From Hydrogenimonas sp. (GTDB taxonomy: Bacteria; Campylobacterota; Campylobacteria; Campylobacterales; Hydrogenimonadaceae), in contig WGAW01000124.1 of the NCBI GenBank assembly GCA_015494675.1, forward strand, positions 1-31,368: DNA of 31,368 bases, read 5' to 3'. The notes under the pieces are model-generated. The model saw only the letters and a program-made list of their open reading frames with translations. It made no database searches and had not been told where the DNA came from. Shown one piece after another: positions 17,973-25,783 of this stretch (position 1 is the stretch's first letter; each line of letters begins with the position of its first letter). Position numbers and translations under genes: made by a program.

Positions 17973-18630
17973 AGATCACTCCGTTTTCGATCATCAGATG
18001 GCGGTACTGCGCACTGAACATCTCCGGGATGTGGTGAGTCACAACGAGAATGGTGGTCTCGAGCTCCTCGTTCGCACGCTCCAGAAGGTTCCATACCACC
18101 TGTGATGAGTAGTCGTCGAGGTTTCCGGTCGGCTCATCGGCCAGGATCAAAAAGGGGTTGTGCGCAAGAGCCCTCGCCATGGCTACCCTCTGCTGCTCAC
18201 CGCCGCTCAGCTCGAGGGGGTACTTGTCGCTTTTGTGCGAAAGCTTTACGTGCGTAAGGAGCTTCTGCGCCTGTGCGCGGCAGACATCTCTCGGAAAACC
18301 GGCGATTATTAGCGGTAGCATCACGTTCTTTTCTACGCTCCACTCTTTTATAAGTTTGTAGTCCTGAAAAATTATTCCTATATGCCTGCGCAGCTTGTAC
18401 AGTTTCGACCCGGATATCGAGTTCATATCTATACCGCCCACCTGAAGCTCGCCTCCGGAGAGCGGCATAGAGCCGTACATCGATTTCAGCAGTGTCGATT
18501 TGCCGCTTCCGCTGGCACCGGTTACAAACACGAACTCTCCGGTCTTCACCTCGAATGTGGCGCTCTTGATCACGGGCTCGTGCCTCGGATAGGCAAGCTT
18601 GAGTGCCTCGGCCTCTATTACGTTGCGCAT
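17959..18630 (-). CDS. ftsE: cell division ATP-binding protein FtsE
   Basis: A 223-aa ABC ATPase: Walker [11 protein letters not shown]-loop IIFQDYKLI, signature [16 protein letters not shown], Walker [13 protein letters not shown] and switch His in VVTHH. It energises FtsX at the division site. I set the start at ATG 18630, with GGGAG eight bases upstream inside trmB; a GTG three codons earlier (18639) lies on top of that site. It overlaps trmB by 13 bp and ftsX by 14 bp, so translation is probably coupled. Confidence 0.93.
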   Translation of the reverse strand: MRNVIEAEALKLAYPRHEPVIKSATFEVKTGEFVFVTGASGSGKSTLLKSMYGSMPLSGGELQVGGIDMNSISGSKLYKLRRHIGIIFQDYKLIKEWSVEKNVMLPLIIAGFPRDVCRAQAQKLLTHVKLSHKSDKYPLELSGGEQQRVAMARALAHNPFLILADEPTGNLDDYSSQVVWNLLERANEELETTILVVTHHIPEMFSAQYRHLMIENGVIYEIH

Positions 18631-19799
18631 TCCAACCACTCCCTTATCTTCATGTGTGCCCTGAAGTTCGTCGCGGTTTTGACCGGCGGACGCGGATAGT
18701 AGGCCGCTTCGCCGCCCTTGAGCAGAATGAACTTGTGCTCCGGCCTGTCGAAGCTGCCGAAAGAGAGCCTCACGAGCCCCTCTCTTTCGTTTATGGCGTA
18801 AAACCGCTCCAGGTGGATGAAATAGTCCCTCTCTATCCAGGCCTTTTCGGGTCTCTTTTCAAAAAGTTTGTTTAGTGGAAGCGCTTTTTTGAACGAGAAG
18901 TCGTACTCCTGCAGACGCGGTTTCGACTCTTCGAGCGACTCGACATCTATCTGGTAGATGTTCTTCTCCATCCGCCGCCATCGATCCTCATATTTGCTCC
19001 GCACGGCCGCTTCGAGGTTTTTTGAAAGCGTCAGCCTAACCTCTTTGGGACGAGTAAAGACCTCCATCGCATAGCGAAAGTAGTTTTCGCTGTCGGTACG
19101 GAGTTCGAGAGTCCCTCCTTTTTCGAGAACGCGCAAAGACTCCCGCAAAAACGAGTCCGAAATTACCCTGCGGTGCGGCTTTTTGTCCCACGGAACCGGA
19201 AAATGGACAAATATCCTCCCGACCCTGTTGCTCGGAAGCAGCTCCATGAAAAGGCGCGCATCGTAGTCTATTACCCAGAGATTTTCGATACCGTCGAGCT
19301 CAATACGCCTCAAAACCTGCTCGAGCGAGGGCCTGTGTATCTCGAGCCCTACAAGATGGACATCCGGATTCTCTTTAGCCTGGTGCACCAGGTGGCGACC
19401 GCTCCCGAATCCTATCTCCACCCAGAGCGGTTTGTCGGGCAGTGATGACGGGTCGAACTCGGAGATATCTTTCAGTGCGCTCGGCGGTTTCTGCAGTTTT
19501 GCACGCTCCGGAGTAGAAAGGTTGTCGAACAGTACCCGGGGTTTTACTTTGTCGACATACGCCTTCAGCGCTCTTTTCAAAAGGGTGCTCGGAGAGGGTC
19601 TCGTTATCTTCTCCCCTTTCAGCAGAAGAGCCTCTCCTTTGGGCTTCAAATTTAGCAAAAAGGGAACTCCGTCGCACTCTATGCCTATCAACCCCTCCTC
19701 CGGATGCTCAAGATTCCTCGCGAACCATTCGAAACCGACCCCTTCCGCCTCGAACGGCAGAATAGACTCATCGAAACTCTCGATCTTGATATGGGGCAT
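18618..19799 (-). CDS. trmB: tRNA (guanine-N7-)-methyltransferase, long form
   Basis: A 393-aa SAM-dependent methyltransferase that makes m7G46 in tRNA. The Rossmann core carries WVEIGFGSGRHLVHQA (SAM loop), LVGLEIHRPSLEQVL, VHFPVPWDKKPHRRV and LELRTDSENYFRYAME. Typical bacterial TrmB is about 220-240 aa; this one has an N-terminal extension of about 115 residues and a C-terminal one of about 90, the form I associate with Campylobacterota. The extensions could add RNA contacts; that is inference. ATG at 19799, eight bases after the flpA-like stop. Confidence 0.93.
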   Translation of the reverse strand: MPHIKIESFDESILPFEAEGVGFEWFARNLEHPEEGLIGIECDGVPFLLNLKPKGEALLLKGEKITRPSPSTLLKRALKAYVDKVKPRVLFDNLSTPERAKLQKPPSALKDISEFDPSSLPDKPLWVEIGFGSGRHLVHQAKENPDVHLVGLEIHRPSLEQVLRRIELDGIENLWVIDYDARLFMELLPSNRVGRIFVHFPVPWDKKPHRRVISDSFLRESLRVLEKGGTLELRTDSENYFRYAMEVFTRPKEVRLTLSKNLEAAVRSKYEDRWRRMEKNIYQIDVESLEESKPRLQEYDFSFKKALPLNKLFEKRPEKAWIERDYFIHLERFYAINEREGLVRLSFGSFDRPEHKFILLKGGEAAYYPRPPVKTATNFRAHMKIREWLECAT

Positions 19800-19807
19800 C
19801 CGCTTCT

Positions 19808-21061
19808 CTACCGTTTCGCTTCGATATATAGATCCACCGCTTCGGAGGGTTCGGAGCGGAGTCCGTTTTTATCTATCTCCACGACCCTGTAGCTATATTT
19901 GACTCCGGGTTTCATGAACTTGTCTACAAACTTGTTGCCGTAGATGTTGGTAAAGGTGCGCTCCTGCTTCGTCAACCCCTCCCAGTGGGTTCGGATCACA
20001 TCGTACCTGTCCGCACGATCGTCTCCGGGCTCCCAAAAGATTATTCCCTGATTGAAAGCGGTTTTTGCCGCGGTGATCGTAGGTGCCGACGGCTTCGGTA
20101 GGGTACTGCCCATAACGGGGACCTCGGGTATCGGGCTCTCGAGACCGTCTTTGTCCACGGCCGTCACTTTGTAGTAGTATATCTTTCCGTCACCGTCGAC
20201 CTTGTCGTCATAGTATGTGACGTCGGTTTTGGCACGATAGCTGTAAAAGGCGTTCGCGAAAGGGCTTCTGTAGACCTTGTAGTAGACTACGTCCGGGCTT
20301 TGGCTCGGCTGCCACTGCAGGTGGATCCTCCTGGGCAGGTCCTGCGTGGCGGTCAGACCGAGAGGAGGCTTGGGCAGCGGCTTGGTAATCGCTTTGACCT
20401 CGGTGCTCGGCCCCGATACAAGCCCGTTGCAGAGCTTCACCCTGACTCTATATACATAGACCTCCTCTATCTTGATATCTTTATCGATATACTCCGCGCT
20501 AAGACGGTTTTTCACTTCGGCCACCCTCTTCCACTCTCCCGGTTTTGAAACCGTGGAGCGCTCCACGACATAACCTTTTACCCGAAGATCCTGGTGGGGG
20601 CGCCAGATCACCTTTATCCTCTTCGGGAGGTTCGCTATGGCACGCACGAAACTGACCGAAGGGACCATCGGAGCGGTCTTTACACGTACCGGCTTCGACT
20701 GCATCGACTCGAAGCCTTCGGCGTCATAGGTTGACATCTGGTAGACATAGAGAGATCCGGGATGCAGGTTCTCGTCCACATAGTGCGAGCTGTATCTGTC
20801 CGCGATGGTAGCTACGCGCTTTAGCTTGCCGTCGGTACTTCCGGGGTCGAGTCTGTAGAGCATATAGCCCTCTATTTTTGTCGACGGAATCATCTTCCAC
20901 TCGAAACCGACGCTCGTCATGTCGCTCAATGTCTTGATCGACTCGACTTTCGGCAGATCGGCTCTGATTTTCGGCTTTTCAGGCGTTACGCTCTTCGTTG
21001 CGCATCCGCCGGCAAACATCACCAAAGCGCCGAAGCAGATTGCACGGATCCAGTATCTCAT
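19808..21061 (-). CDS. flpA: FlpA-like lipoprotein with four fibronectin type III domains
   Basis: A 417-aa lipoprotein. The signal peptide ends in a lipobox (FAGGC, Cys20), followed by about four FN3 domains: residues 37-130, 133-228, 231-322 and 323-415. Its place between trmB and the pseudouridine synthase is that of C. jejuni FlpA (Cj1279c), a surface fibronectin-binding adhesin. The second domain contains WRPHQDLRV (153-161), very close to the nine-residue fibronectin-binding motif described for FlpA (WRPHPDFRV). The ATG at 21061 is backed by a strong AAGGAGAG and lies inside rluD, overlapping it by 83 bp. In a free-living species the ligand may be something else. Confidence 0.9.
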   Translation of the reverse strand: MRYWIRAICFGALVMFAGGCATKSVTPEKPKIRADLPKVESIKTLSDMTSVGFEWKMIPSTKIEGYMLYRLDPGSTDGKLKRVATIADRYSSHYVDENLHPGSLYVYQMSTYDAEGFESMQSKPVRVKTAPMVPSVSFVRAIANLPKRIKVIWRPHQDLRVKGYVVERSTVSKPGEWKRVAEVKNRLSAEYIDKDIKIEEVYVYRVRVKLCNGLVSGPSTEVKAITKPLPKPPLGLTATQDLPRRIHLQWQPSQSPDVVYYKVYRSPFANAFYSYRAKTDVTYYDDKVDGDGKIYYYKVTAVDKDGLESPIPEVPVMGSTLPKPSAPTITAAKTAFNQGIIFWEPGDDRADRYDVIRTHWEGLTKQERTFTNIYGNKFVDKFMKPGVKYSYRVVEIDKNGLRSEPSEAVDLYIEAKR

Positions 21062-21986
21062 CTAATCTCTCCTTCTCGAAATAGCTCTCTATCGTTCTGT
21101 TCATGGAATCGGGAATCTCTGCGGTAAACTGCATCCGCTCACCAGTCGCTGGGTGCTTCAGATAGAGCACGTAAGCGTGCAGTAAAATACGTTCCATTTT
21201 ACCTTTGCCGCTCTTAAAACCGTATAAACCGTCGCCGACGATGTGGCGCCCGAGCGAAGCCAGATGGACTCTGATCTGATGCGTTCTTCCGGTATGGAGC
21301 TTCGCCGCTATAAGTTCGTAGGCGCCCTTACGCGAAACGATCAGCTTTTCGAATCTTGTCCTTGCCGGTTTCCCGCCCCTGACTATTCCCATCTTCAACC
21401 TGTTGGCCGGGTTTCTGCCTATGGGGCCTTCCACTTCGCCGGAGCTCTTTAGAGGATAGTCGACTACAGCCAGATAGTAGCGTCCCATGCTTCTTACCTG
21501 AAGCTGCCTGGAAAGCTCTTCGTGGGCACGGTTGTTTTTGGCCACCACCATCGCACCGCTCGTATCTTTGTCCAGACGATGCACTATTCCGTGCCTCTCC
21601 TCTCCGCTTATCGTCGAAAGCGAGACCCCTTTCGCCTTGAGCCAGTCCACAAGTGTCGCCTCTTTGACGCTCGGAGCCGGATGCACGACGATCCCGGAAG
21701 GTTTGTTTATGACGAGGATATCGTCGTCCTCGTAGATTACGGGGATGTCGAAGTCGACGGCGGCGGCTGAACGTTCCGGCTCCTGCGGTATCGTATATTC
21801 GATCTCTTCGCCCTCTCTCACTCTGTAGCCCGCTTTGGTCACCTTTTTGCCTCCGGCCCTGACATACCCCTTTTTTATCAGCTGCTCCACCTGGTTTCGT
21901 GAACCGCCTATGTTGGAGTGCAGGAACCTGTCGAGCCTCTCGGCTCTTTGCGCTACAAGGTGCCTTGTTAAACTCTCTCTTCTCAT
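20979..21986 (-). CDS. rluD: RluD-type 23S rRNA/tRNA pseudouridine synthase
   Basis: A 335-aa RluA/RluD-family enzyme: an N-terminal S4 RNA-binding domain (ERLDRFLHSNIGGSRNQVEQ) and the catalytic domain with GIVHRLDKDTSGAMVVAK, whose Asp is the nucleophile, then GRTHQIRVHLASLG. It isomerises uridine in RNA. Start is taken as the ATG at 21986; no strong ribosome site is visible, and an open frame reaches 22040. The C-terminal 25 or so residues (ILDPCNLLRRFGDVCRRM onward) lie past the family core and overlap the flpA signal-peptide region out of frame. Confidence 0.9.
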   Translation of the reverse strand: MRRESLTRHLVAQRAERLDRFLHSNIGGSRNQVEQLIKKGYVRAGGKKVTKAGYRVREGEEIEYTIPQEPERSAAAVDFDIPVIYEDDDILVINKPSGIVVHPAPSVKEATLVDWLKAKGVSLSTISGEERHGIVHRLDKDTSGAMVVAKNNRAHEELSRQLQVRSMGRYYLAVVDYPLKSSGEVEGPIGRNPANRLKMGIVRGGKPARTRFEKLIVSRKGAYELIAAKLHTGRTHQIRVHLASLGRHIVGDGLYGFKSGKGKMERILLHAYVLYLKHPATGERMQFTAEIPDSMNRTIESYFEKERLDEILDPCNLLRRFGDVCRRMRNEERNA

Positions 21987-21994
21987 TTGTTCGA

Positions 21995-22000
21995 TACAAT
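21995..22000 (+). promoter_or_regulatory. possible -10 box for mrdB
   Basis: TACAAT (in TTCGATACAAT) lies 31 bp upstream of the mrdB ATG, in the 45-bp divergent gap with rluD. The -35 is not clear. Confidence 0.4.
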
Positions 22001-22031
22001 TTCCTGAAACAAGTTTGGCAGATAGGATACC

Positions 22032-23153
22032 ATGAAACACCTCTTGATGTTCGACAGGCGCATTTTAACACATTTCGATTTTTTTCTGATTCTGCTCATC
22101 CTGCCTCTGATTCTCACTTCACTCTACCTCGTAAACGAGATCAGTCCGGCACTCTTTCGCAAACAGCTTCTCTACACCGCGATAGGGTTTGTCATCTTCT
22201 TTATCTTCTTCCTGATCCCATGGAGATCGATAAGGTGGCTGATTCCCTTTTTCTACTGGCTCACAATACTTCTCCTGCTTAGCGTGGATATTTTCGGAGT
22301 CACCAAACTTGGAGCCCAGCGCTGGCTCGAAATCCCTTTCATAGGGTTGACGATCCAGCCTTCCGAGCTTTTCAAGCCGGCATTCATACTTATGCTCGGA
22401 TACCTGGTTCATGAGAATCCCCCTCAGCCGGAGGGTTACGGTCTGAAAGACTTCGCGAAGTTCTCCTTTTACATACTTCTGCCGTTCATCCTTATAGCCA
22501 AAGAGCCCGATCTGGGCACAGCCCTCGTGCTTCTAATCATAGGCTACGGAGTCCTCTTTCTTGTAGGGGTAAAGTGGAAGATATGGGCCGGCATAGTGTT
22601 AACCCTTGCGGTAGCGGCACCCTTTCTGTACGGGAATCTTCACGACTACCAGAAGAAGAGAATCCACGACTTTCTGGCCGAAAAGCCGAGCTACCACGTA
22701 CAGCAGTCGATCATCGCCATAGGCTCCGGCGGTATGAGCGGCAAACCGAAAGAGGATGCGACGCAGACACAGCTGAAGTTTCTGCCGATAGCATCCAGCG
22801 ACTTCATTTTCGCCTACTTCGTCGAGCGTTTCGGCTTCAGCGGTGCGGCCGCGCTGATACTGCTCTATGCGCTGCTCATACTCCATATTCTCAGCCTCGG
22901 AATACATGCGAAAGAGGACTACTACATAAAAGTGACGGCATACGGCATCGCTTTCCTCCTTTTTGTCTATATGAGCGTCAACATCCTGATGACTATCGGG
23001 CTCGCTCCGGTCGTCGGGGTCCCCCTTCCGCTACTGAGCCACGGAGGGAGCAATTTCATAAATTTCATGCTTCTTTTCGGAATTTTGGAAAACTTTATTG
23101 CATTTCGGTTCAATTTTTTGTATAATTCCGGCTCTAAAGTTAATTTTCTTTAG
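22032..23153 (+). CDS. mrdB: rod shape-determining SEDS protein RodA/MrdB
   Basis: A 373-aa polytopic inner-membrane protein of the SEDS family (RodA/FtsW), a lipid II polymerase working with a class B PBP in side-wall synthesis. Signatures: GAQRWLEIPFIGLTIQPSEL, KEPDLGTALVLL, HVQQSIIAIGSGGMSGK, the SDFIFAYFVERFG segment carrying the conserved Asp, and PVVGVPLPLLSHGGS. About ten hydrophobic helices are visible. RodA is preferred over FtsW because of length and gene order (C. jejuni mrdB is also divergent from the rluD-flpA cluster). Its 3' end contains the tRNA promoter. Confidence 0.94.
   Translation: MKHLLMFDRRILTHFDFFLILLILPLILTSLYLVNEISPALFRKQLLYTAIGFVIFFIFFLIPWRSIRWLIPFFYWLTILLLLSVDIFGVTKLGAQRWLEIPFIGLTIQPSELFKPAFILMLGYLVHENPPQPEGYGLKDFAKFSFYILLPFILIAKEPDLGTALVLLIIGYGVLFLVGVKWKIWAGIVLTLAVAAPFLYGNLHDYQKKRIHDFLAEKPSYHVQQSIIAIGSGGMSGKPKEDATQTQLKFLPIASSDFIFAYFVERFGFSGAAALILLYALLILHILSLGIHAKEDYYIKVTAYGIAFLLFVYMSVNILMTIGLAPVVGVPLPLLSHGGSNFINFMLLFGILENFIAFRFNFLYNSGSKVNFL
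23098..23126 (+). promoter_or_regulatory. sigma-70 promoter for the CAT-anticodon tRNA
   Basis: TTGCAT at 23098-23103 and a perfect TATAAT at 23121-23126, spaced 17 bp, lie within the last codons of mrdB. Transcription would start near 23133, about 38 nt before the mature tRNA. Confidence 0.75.
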
Positions 23154-23170
23154 AGAACCCCCTATCAAAA

Positions 23171-23247
23171 GGGCCAATAGCTCAGTTGGTTAGAGCATCC
23201 GGCTCATAACCGGATGGTCCCAGGTTCGAGTCCTGGTTGGCCCACCA
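23171..23247 (+). tRNA. tRNA with CAT anticodon (Ile2 or elongator Met)
   Basis: A 77-nt cloverleaf with encoded CCA: acceptor stem GGGCCAA/TTGGCCC, D arm GCTCAGTTGGTTAGAGC, anticodon stem TCCGG/CCGGA with loop CTCATAA, and T arm CCAGG-TTCGAGT-CCTGG. It is not initiator Met, because base 1 pairs with 72 and the GGG/CCC anticodon-stem run is absent. The pairs C4-G69 and C5-G68 are the ones favoured by TilS, which turns C34 into lysidine, so it may be tRNA-Ile2 reading AUA rather than elongator Met. Confidence 0.93.
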
Positions 23248-23398
23248 CTTATGCTAAACAGACTCAGCACCGCAAACCGCACTCCGAAACGCTAAAATAT
23301 CGCAAAACGCTTGAGAGTTCAGAAATCGTGTCGATATATATCACAATCATGATGCAGCCGGCCTCGGCAACGATGAAGGCGGGCAGAAGAGGTAGATT

Positions 23399-24865
23399 AT
23401 GAATATTACCAAACCGGCCGCGGCGGCAGCGACAGCCCTGAGCCTCTTTATGGGCCTGCATGCGGCAGAGACGAACGGTATCGCTCCCAAAACGGATGAA
23501 ACACCTCTTGGGACGCGGAGCGCCCGTAAAGCCGACTCTCCGGTCGGTATGCTTGCCGGTGGAGAGTTCCGGGGGCGTATGCGCATCAACACTTTCATAT
23601 GGGACTGGAGAGAGGAGAGCCCTGCAAAACGCGACAACCGGGCCGCCGCTTTCGGCGGCAGCCTGCTTTACGAATCGGCGGAGTACGGAGGCTTCAGCGC
23701 AACGGCAGGCCTCTATACATCGCAAAACCCTTGGCATATAAAGAGCAAGAACGTCGGTTTTTTGAAAGCCGGTAAAGATACGACCGACCGATACAACGTA
23801 AAGAAAACCGGCGACTGGGGAGTTACCGTTCTCGCACAGGCGTATCTGCGATACCGCCTCGGCAAGAGCCAAGTCCGTTTCGGACGCCAGATCTTCGAGA
23901 GTCTGCTCACAAGCGCCAACGATACGAAGATGATCCCCAACACTTTCTACGGTCTCTCGCTCATATCGAACGATCTAAGCGCAACTACGATCAAGGCGGC
24001 TCTCTTCTCACGACAGAAACTGCGCGGCCATACCCGTTTTCACGACGTCTTGACATACAGGGACGCGGACGGTGACAGCTGGGCCAACAACGACGACTCG
24101 GCCGTAAACAGATCGCTGACATACCAAAGATTCAGTGCGGCGGGTCTCGATCCGAATCACCGCCTTGTAATTCTCGAAGCTTCGGGAAGGCCGACGGATA
24201 GCCTGAAACTAAAAGCTAACTACACGGCGGTCCCCGGCGTAGTCTCTTCCGCTACACTCGAAGCTTACCGCACCTTCACGGTCGACGGTTACAAAATAGT
24301 ACCGGGAATCCGATACCTGATGCAGTTCGACGGCCTCGACGGCAGGCTCGGCGCCGTAGCCAACCTCAAAGACGACACTACCGGCTATACCGATCCTGAC
24401 AGCCTCGACGGCCGCCTCTTCGCAGCCCGAATCGACCTTCGGAGCAAAGCCGCCTGGAAACTGCGTCTGGGCTATTCAAGGGTAGCCGACAAAGCCGACA
24501 TAGTGGCGCCGTGGCGCGGATTTCCGACGGGCGGCTTCACCCGCGCGATGGGGCAGTACAACTGGTACGCCAATACAAAAACCTATATGATCCGCGGTGA
24601 TTACAGTCTGGACAAGGCGGGTCTCGTTCCGGGGCTTAGCGTGATGTTCCGCTATGCAATCGAGGATTTCGACGACACCAAGCCGGGCGTACAGGCCGAT
24701 ACGTCCGTTTTGCAACTCGATGCGACGGAGAGGTTCGAATCGTTTCCGGGTCTTCAAACGCGTCTGCGAATAGCGGTGGTCGACGGCGATGAACGGAGTC
24801 TACCTCCGGTGAAAGAGAACCCGTCATACAGAGAGTATCGATTCGAGCTCAACTACTTCTTCTAG
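23399..24865 (+). CDS. OprD-like outer-membrane porin
   Basis: A 488-aa predicted beta-barrel. It has a signal peptide (residues about 1-22, ending GLHA), alternating amphipathic strands rich in Tyr/Phe/Arg, motifs typical of the Campylobacterota OprD family (YGGFSATAGLYTSQNP, YLRYRLGKSQVRFGRQ, YRFELNYFF) and a C-terminal Phe needed for barrel insertion. OprD-type porins pass small organic acids, amino acids or peptides; the substrate is not readable here. AGAGG lies six bases before the ATG. The 151-bp leader after the tRNA holds no gene I can support. The following gene is a response regulator. Confidence 0.85.
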   Translation: MNITKPAAAAATALSLFMGLHAAETNGIAPKTDETPLGTRSARKADSPVGMLAGGEFRGRMRINTFIWDWREESPAKRDNRAAAFGGSLLYESAEYGGFSATAGLYTSQNPWHIKSKNVGFLKAGKDTTDRYNVKKTGDWGVTVLAQAYLRYRLGKSQVRFGRQIFESLLTSANDTKMIPNTFYGLSLISNDLSATTIKAALFSRQKLRGHTRFHDVLTYRDADGDSWANNDDSAVNRSLTYQRFSAAGLDPNHRLVILEASGRPTDSLKLKANYTAVPGVVSSATLEAYRTFTVDGYKIVPGIRYLMQFDGLDGRLGAVANLKDDTTGYTDPDSLDGRLFAARIDLRSKAAWKLRLGYSRVADKADIVAPWRGFPTGGFTRAMGQYNWYANTKTYMIRGDYSLDKAGLVPGLSVMFRYAIEDFDDTKPGVQADTSVLQLDATERFESFPGLQTRLRIAVVDGDERSLPPVKENPSYREYRFELNYFF

Positions 24866-24922
24866 ACCGACTATACCCCCTAATGAGTACAAAATCGGCT
24901 TCACACCCGTTAACAATCCTTT

Positions 24923-24939
24923 AAACGGTGCGCCGTTTT
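24923..24939 (+). terminator. possible weak terminator after the porin
   Basis: A 6-bp stem AAACGG/CCGTTT with a TGCG loop, followed by a short T-run (TTTTC), 58 bp past the porin stop. The stem is short, so termination is uncertain. It could instead be an operator for the downstream response regulator. Confidence 0.4.
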
Positions 24940-25026
24940 CGCACTCTTTATTTCGAGTCTGAAGATGGACGGAAGTCGGGGTAAGTACAGATTTAGCAAC
25001 TTTTCCGCATAATCTTCAATAAAGAA

Positions 25027-25051
25027 CCGCTCTCCGCGGCAAAAAGAGCGG
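25027..25051 (+). other. hairpin in the leader of the response regulator
   Basis: CCGCTCT pairs with AGAGCGG across an 11-nt loop that itself contains CCGCGG. It lies 46 bp before the response-regulator start and has no T-run. It may be part of the 5' leader or a protein-binding site. The rest of the 232-bp gap (24866-25097) holds no recognisable gene. Confidence 0.4.
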
Positions 25052-25097
25052 CGAACGCAACAGTAGAGATGACATTCTTGCTTACCGGAGTTTGATA

Positions 25098-25781
25098 GTG
25101 AACGAGAAGAAGAGAGTTTTTATAGCGGAAGACGACCTGCTTTCGGCCGAATATCTCAAACAGATACTTCAAAAAGCCGGTTACGAGATTTCGGGAGTAG
25201 CCGACAACGCCGAAGATACTATCAGAGAGTGCAAAAAGAGCAGACCGGATGCGATACTAATGGATATTATGTTAAAAGGTCGAACCACGGGAACCGAAGC
25301 CGCACTCGAAATAAGCCACACTCTTCCTTCCTGCAAGATCATATTTCTGACCGCCTATGCGGAAAAAGAGATGATAGAGTATGCGGAGATGTCGAAAGCC
25401 TATGCATACCTGATGAAACCGTATAGGGAGAAAGAGATACTCGCCACACTCAAAGTCGCCCTTACACACAACGGTGAAAACAGAGACGGAAAAGCGGCTG
25501 ATCTTATAGAGCTTAAAAACGGCTTCTTTTTCGATACCTCCAACCGGCGTCTGATAAAAAACGGAAAAGAGGTGCCGCTCACTACAAAAAAGCTGAGACT
25601 CATCGAACTCCTCGCGAAAAACAAAAACAGCACCGTTTCGAACGAGCGGATCTGCCTCGAAGTCTGGAGAGAGATAAGGAGCGACAATACTCTCAGATCC
25701 CTCATCCACCGTTTCCGAAATGCGATAGGTGACGACATAATCACCAACGTAAACGGAGTCGGCTACACCGTTTCCGCCTGA
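25098..25781 (+). CDS. OmpR-type response regulator, orphan
   Basis: A 227-aa two-domain regulator. The receiver has the acidic pair Asp12-Asp13, phospho-acceptor Asp56 in LMDIMLKG, Thr85 in FLTAYA and Lys107 in LMKPY. A C-terminal winged-helix Trans_reg_C domain (LTTKKLRLIELLA to NVNGVGYTV) binds DNA. I chose GTG at 25098 because CCGGAG is seven bases upstream; TTG at 25092 is too close to it. No histidine kinase lies in the window. The upstream porin is a candidate target by position only. It converges on gltA with two bases between the stops. Confidence 0.92.
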   Translation: MNEKKRVFIAEDDLLSAEYLKQILQKAGYEISGVADNAEDTIRECKKSRPDAILMDIMLKGRTTGTEAALEISHTLPSCKIIFLTAYAEKEMIEYAEMSKAYAYLMKPYREKEILATLKVALTHNGENRDGKAADLIELKNGFFFDTSNRRLIKNGKEVPLTTKKLRLIELLAKNKNSTVSNERICLEVWREIRSDNTLRSLIHRFRNAIGDDIITNVNGVGYTVSA

Positions 25782-25783
25782 GA

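Noticed and set aside
23171..23247. Initiator tRNA-fMet
   Set aside because: Positions 1 and 72 pair (G-C), and the GGG/CCC run of the initiator anticodon stem is absent.
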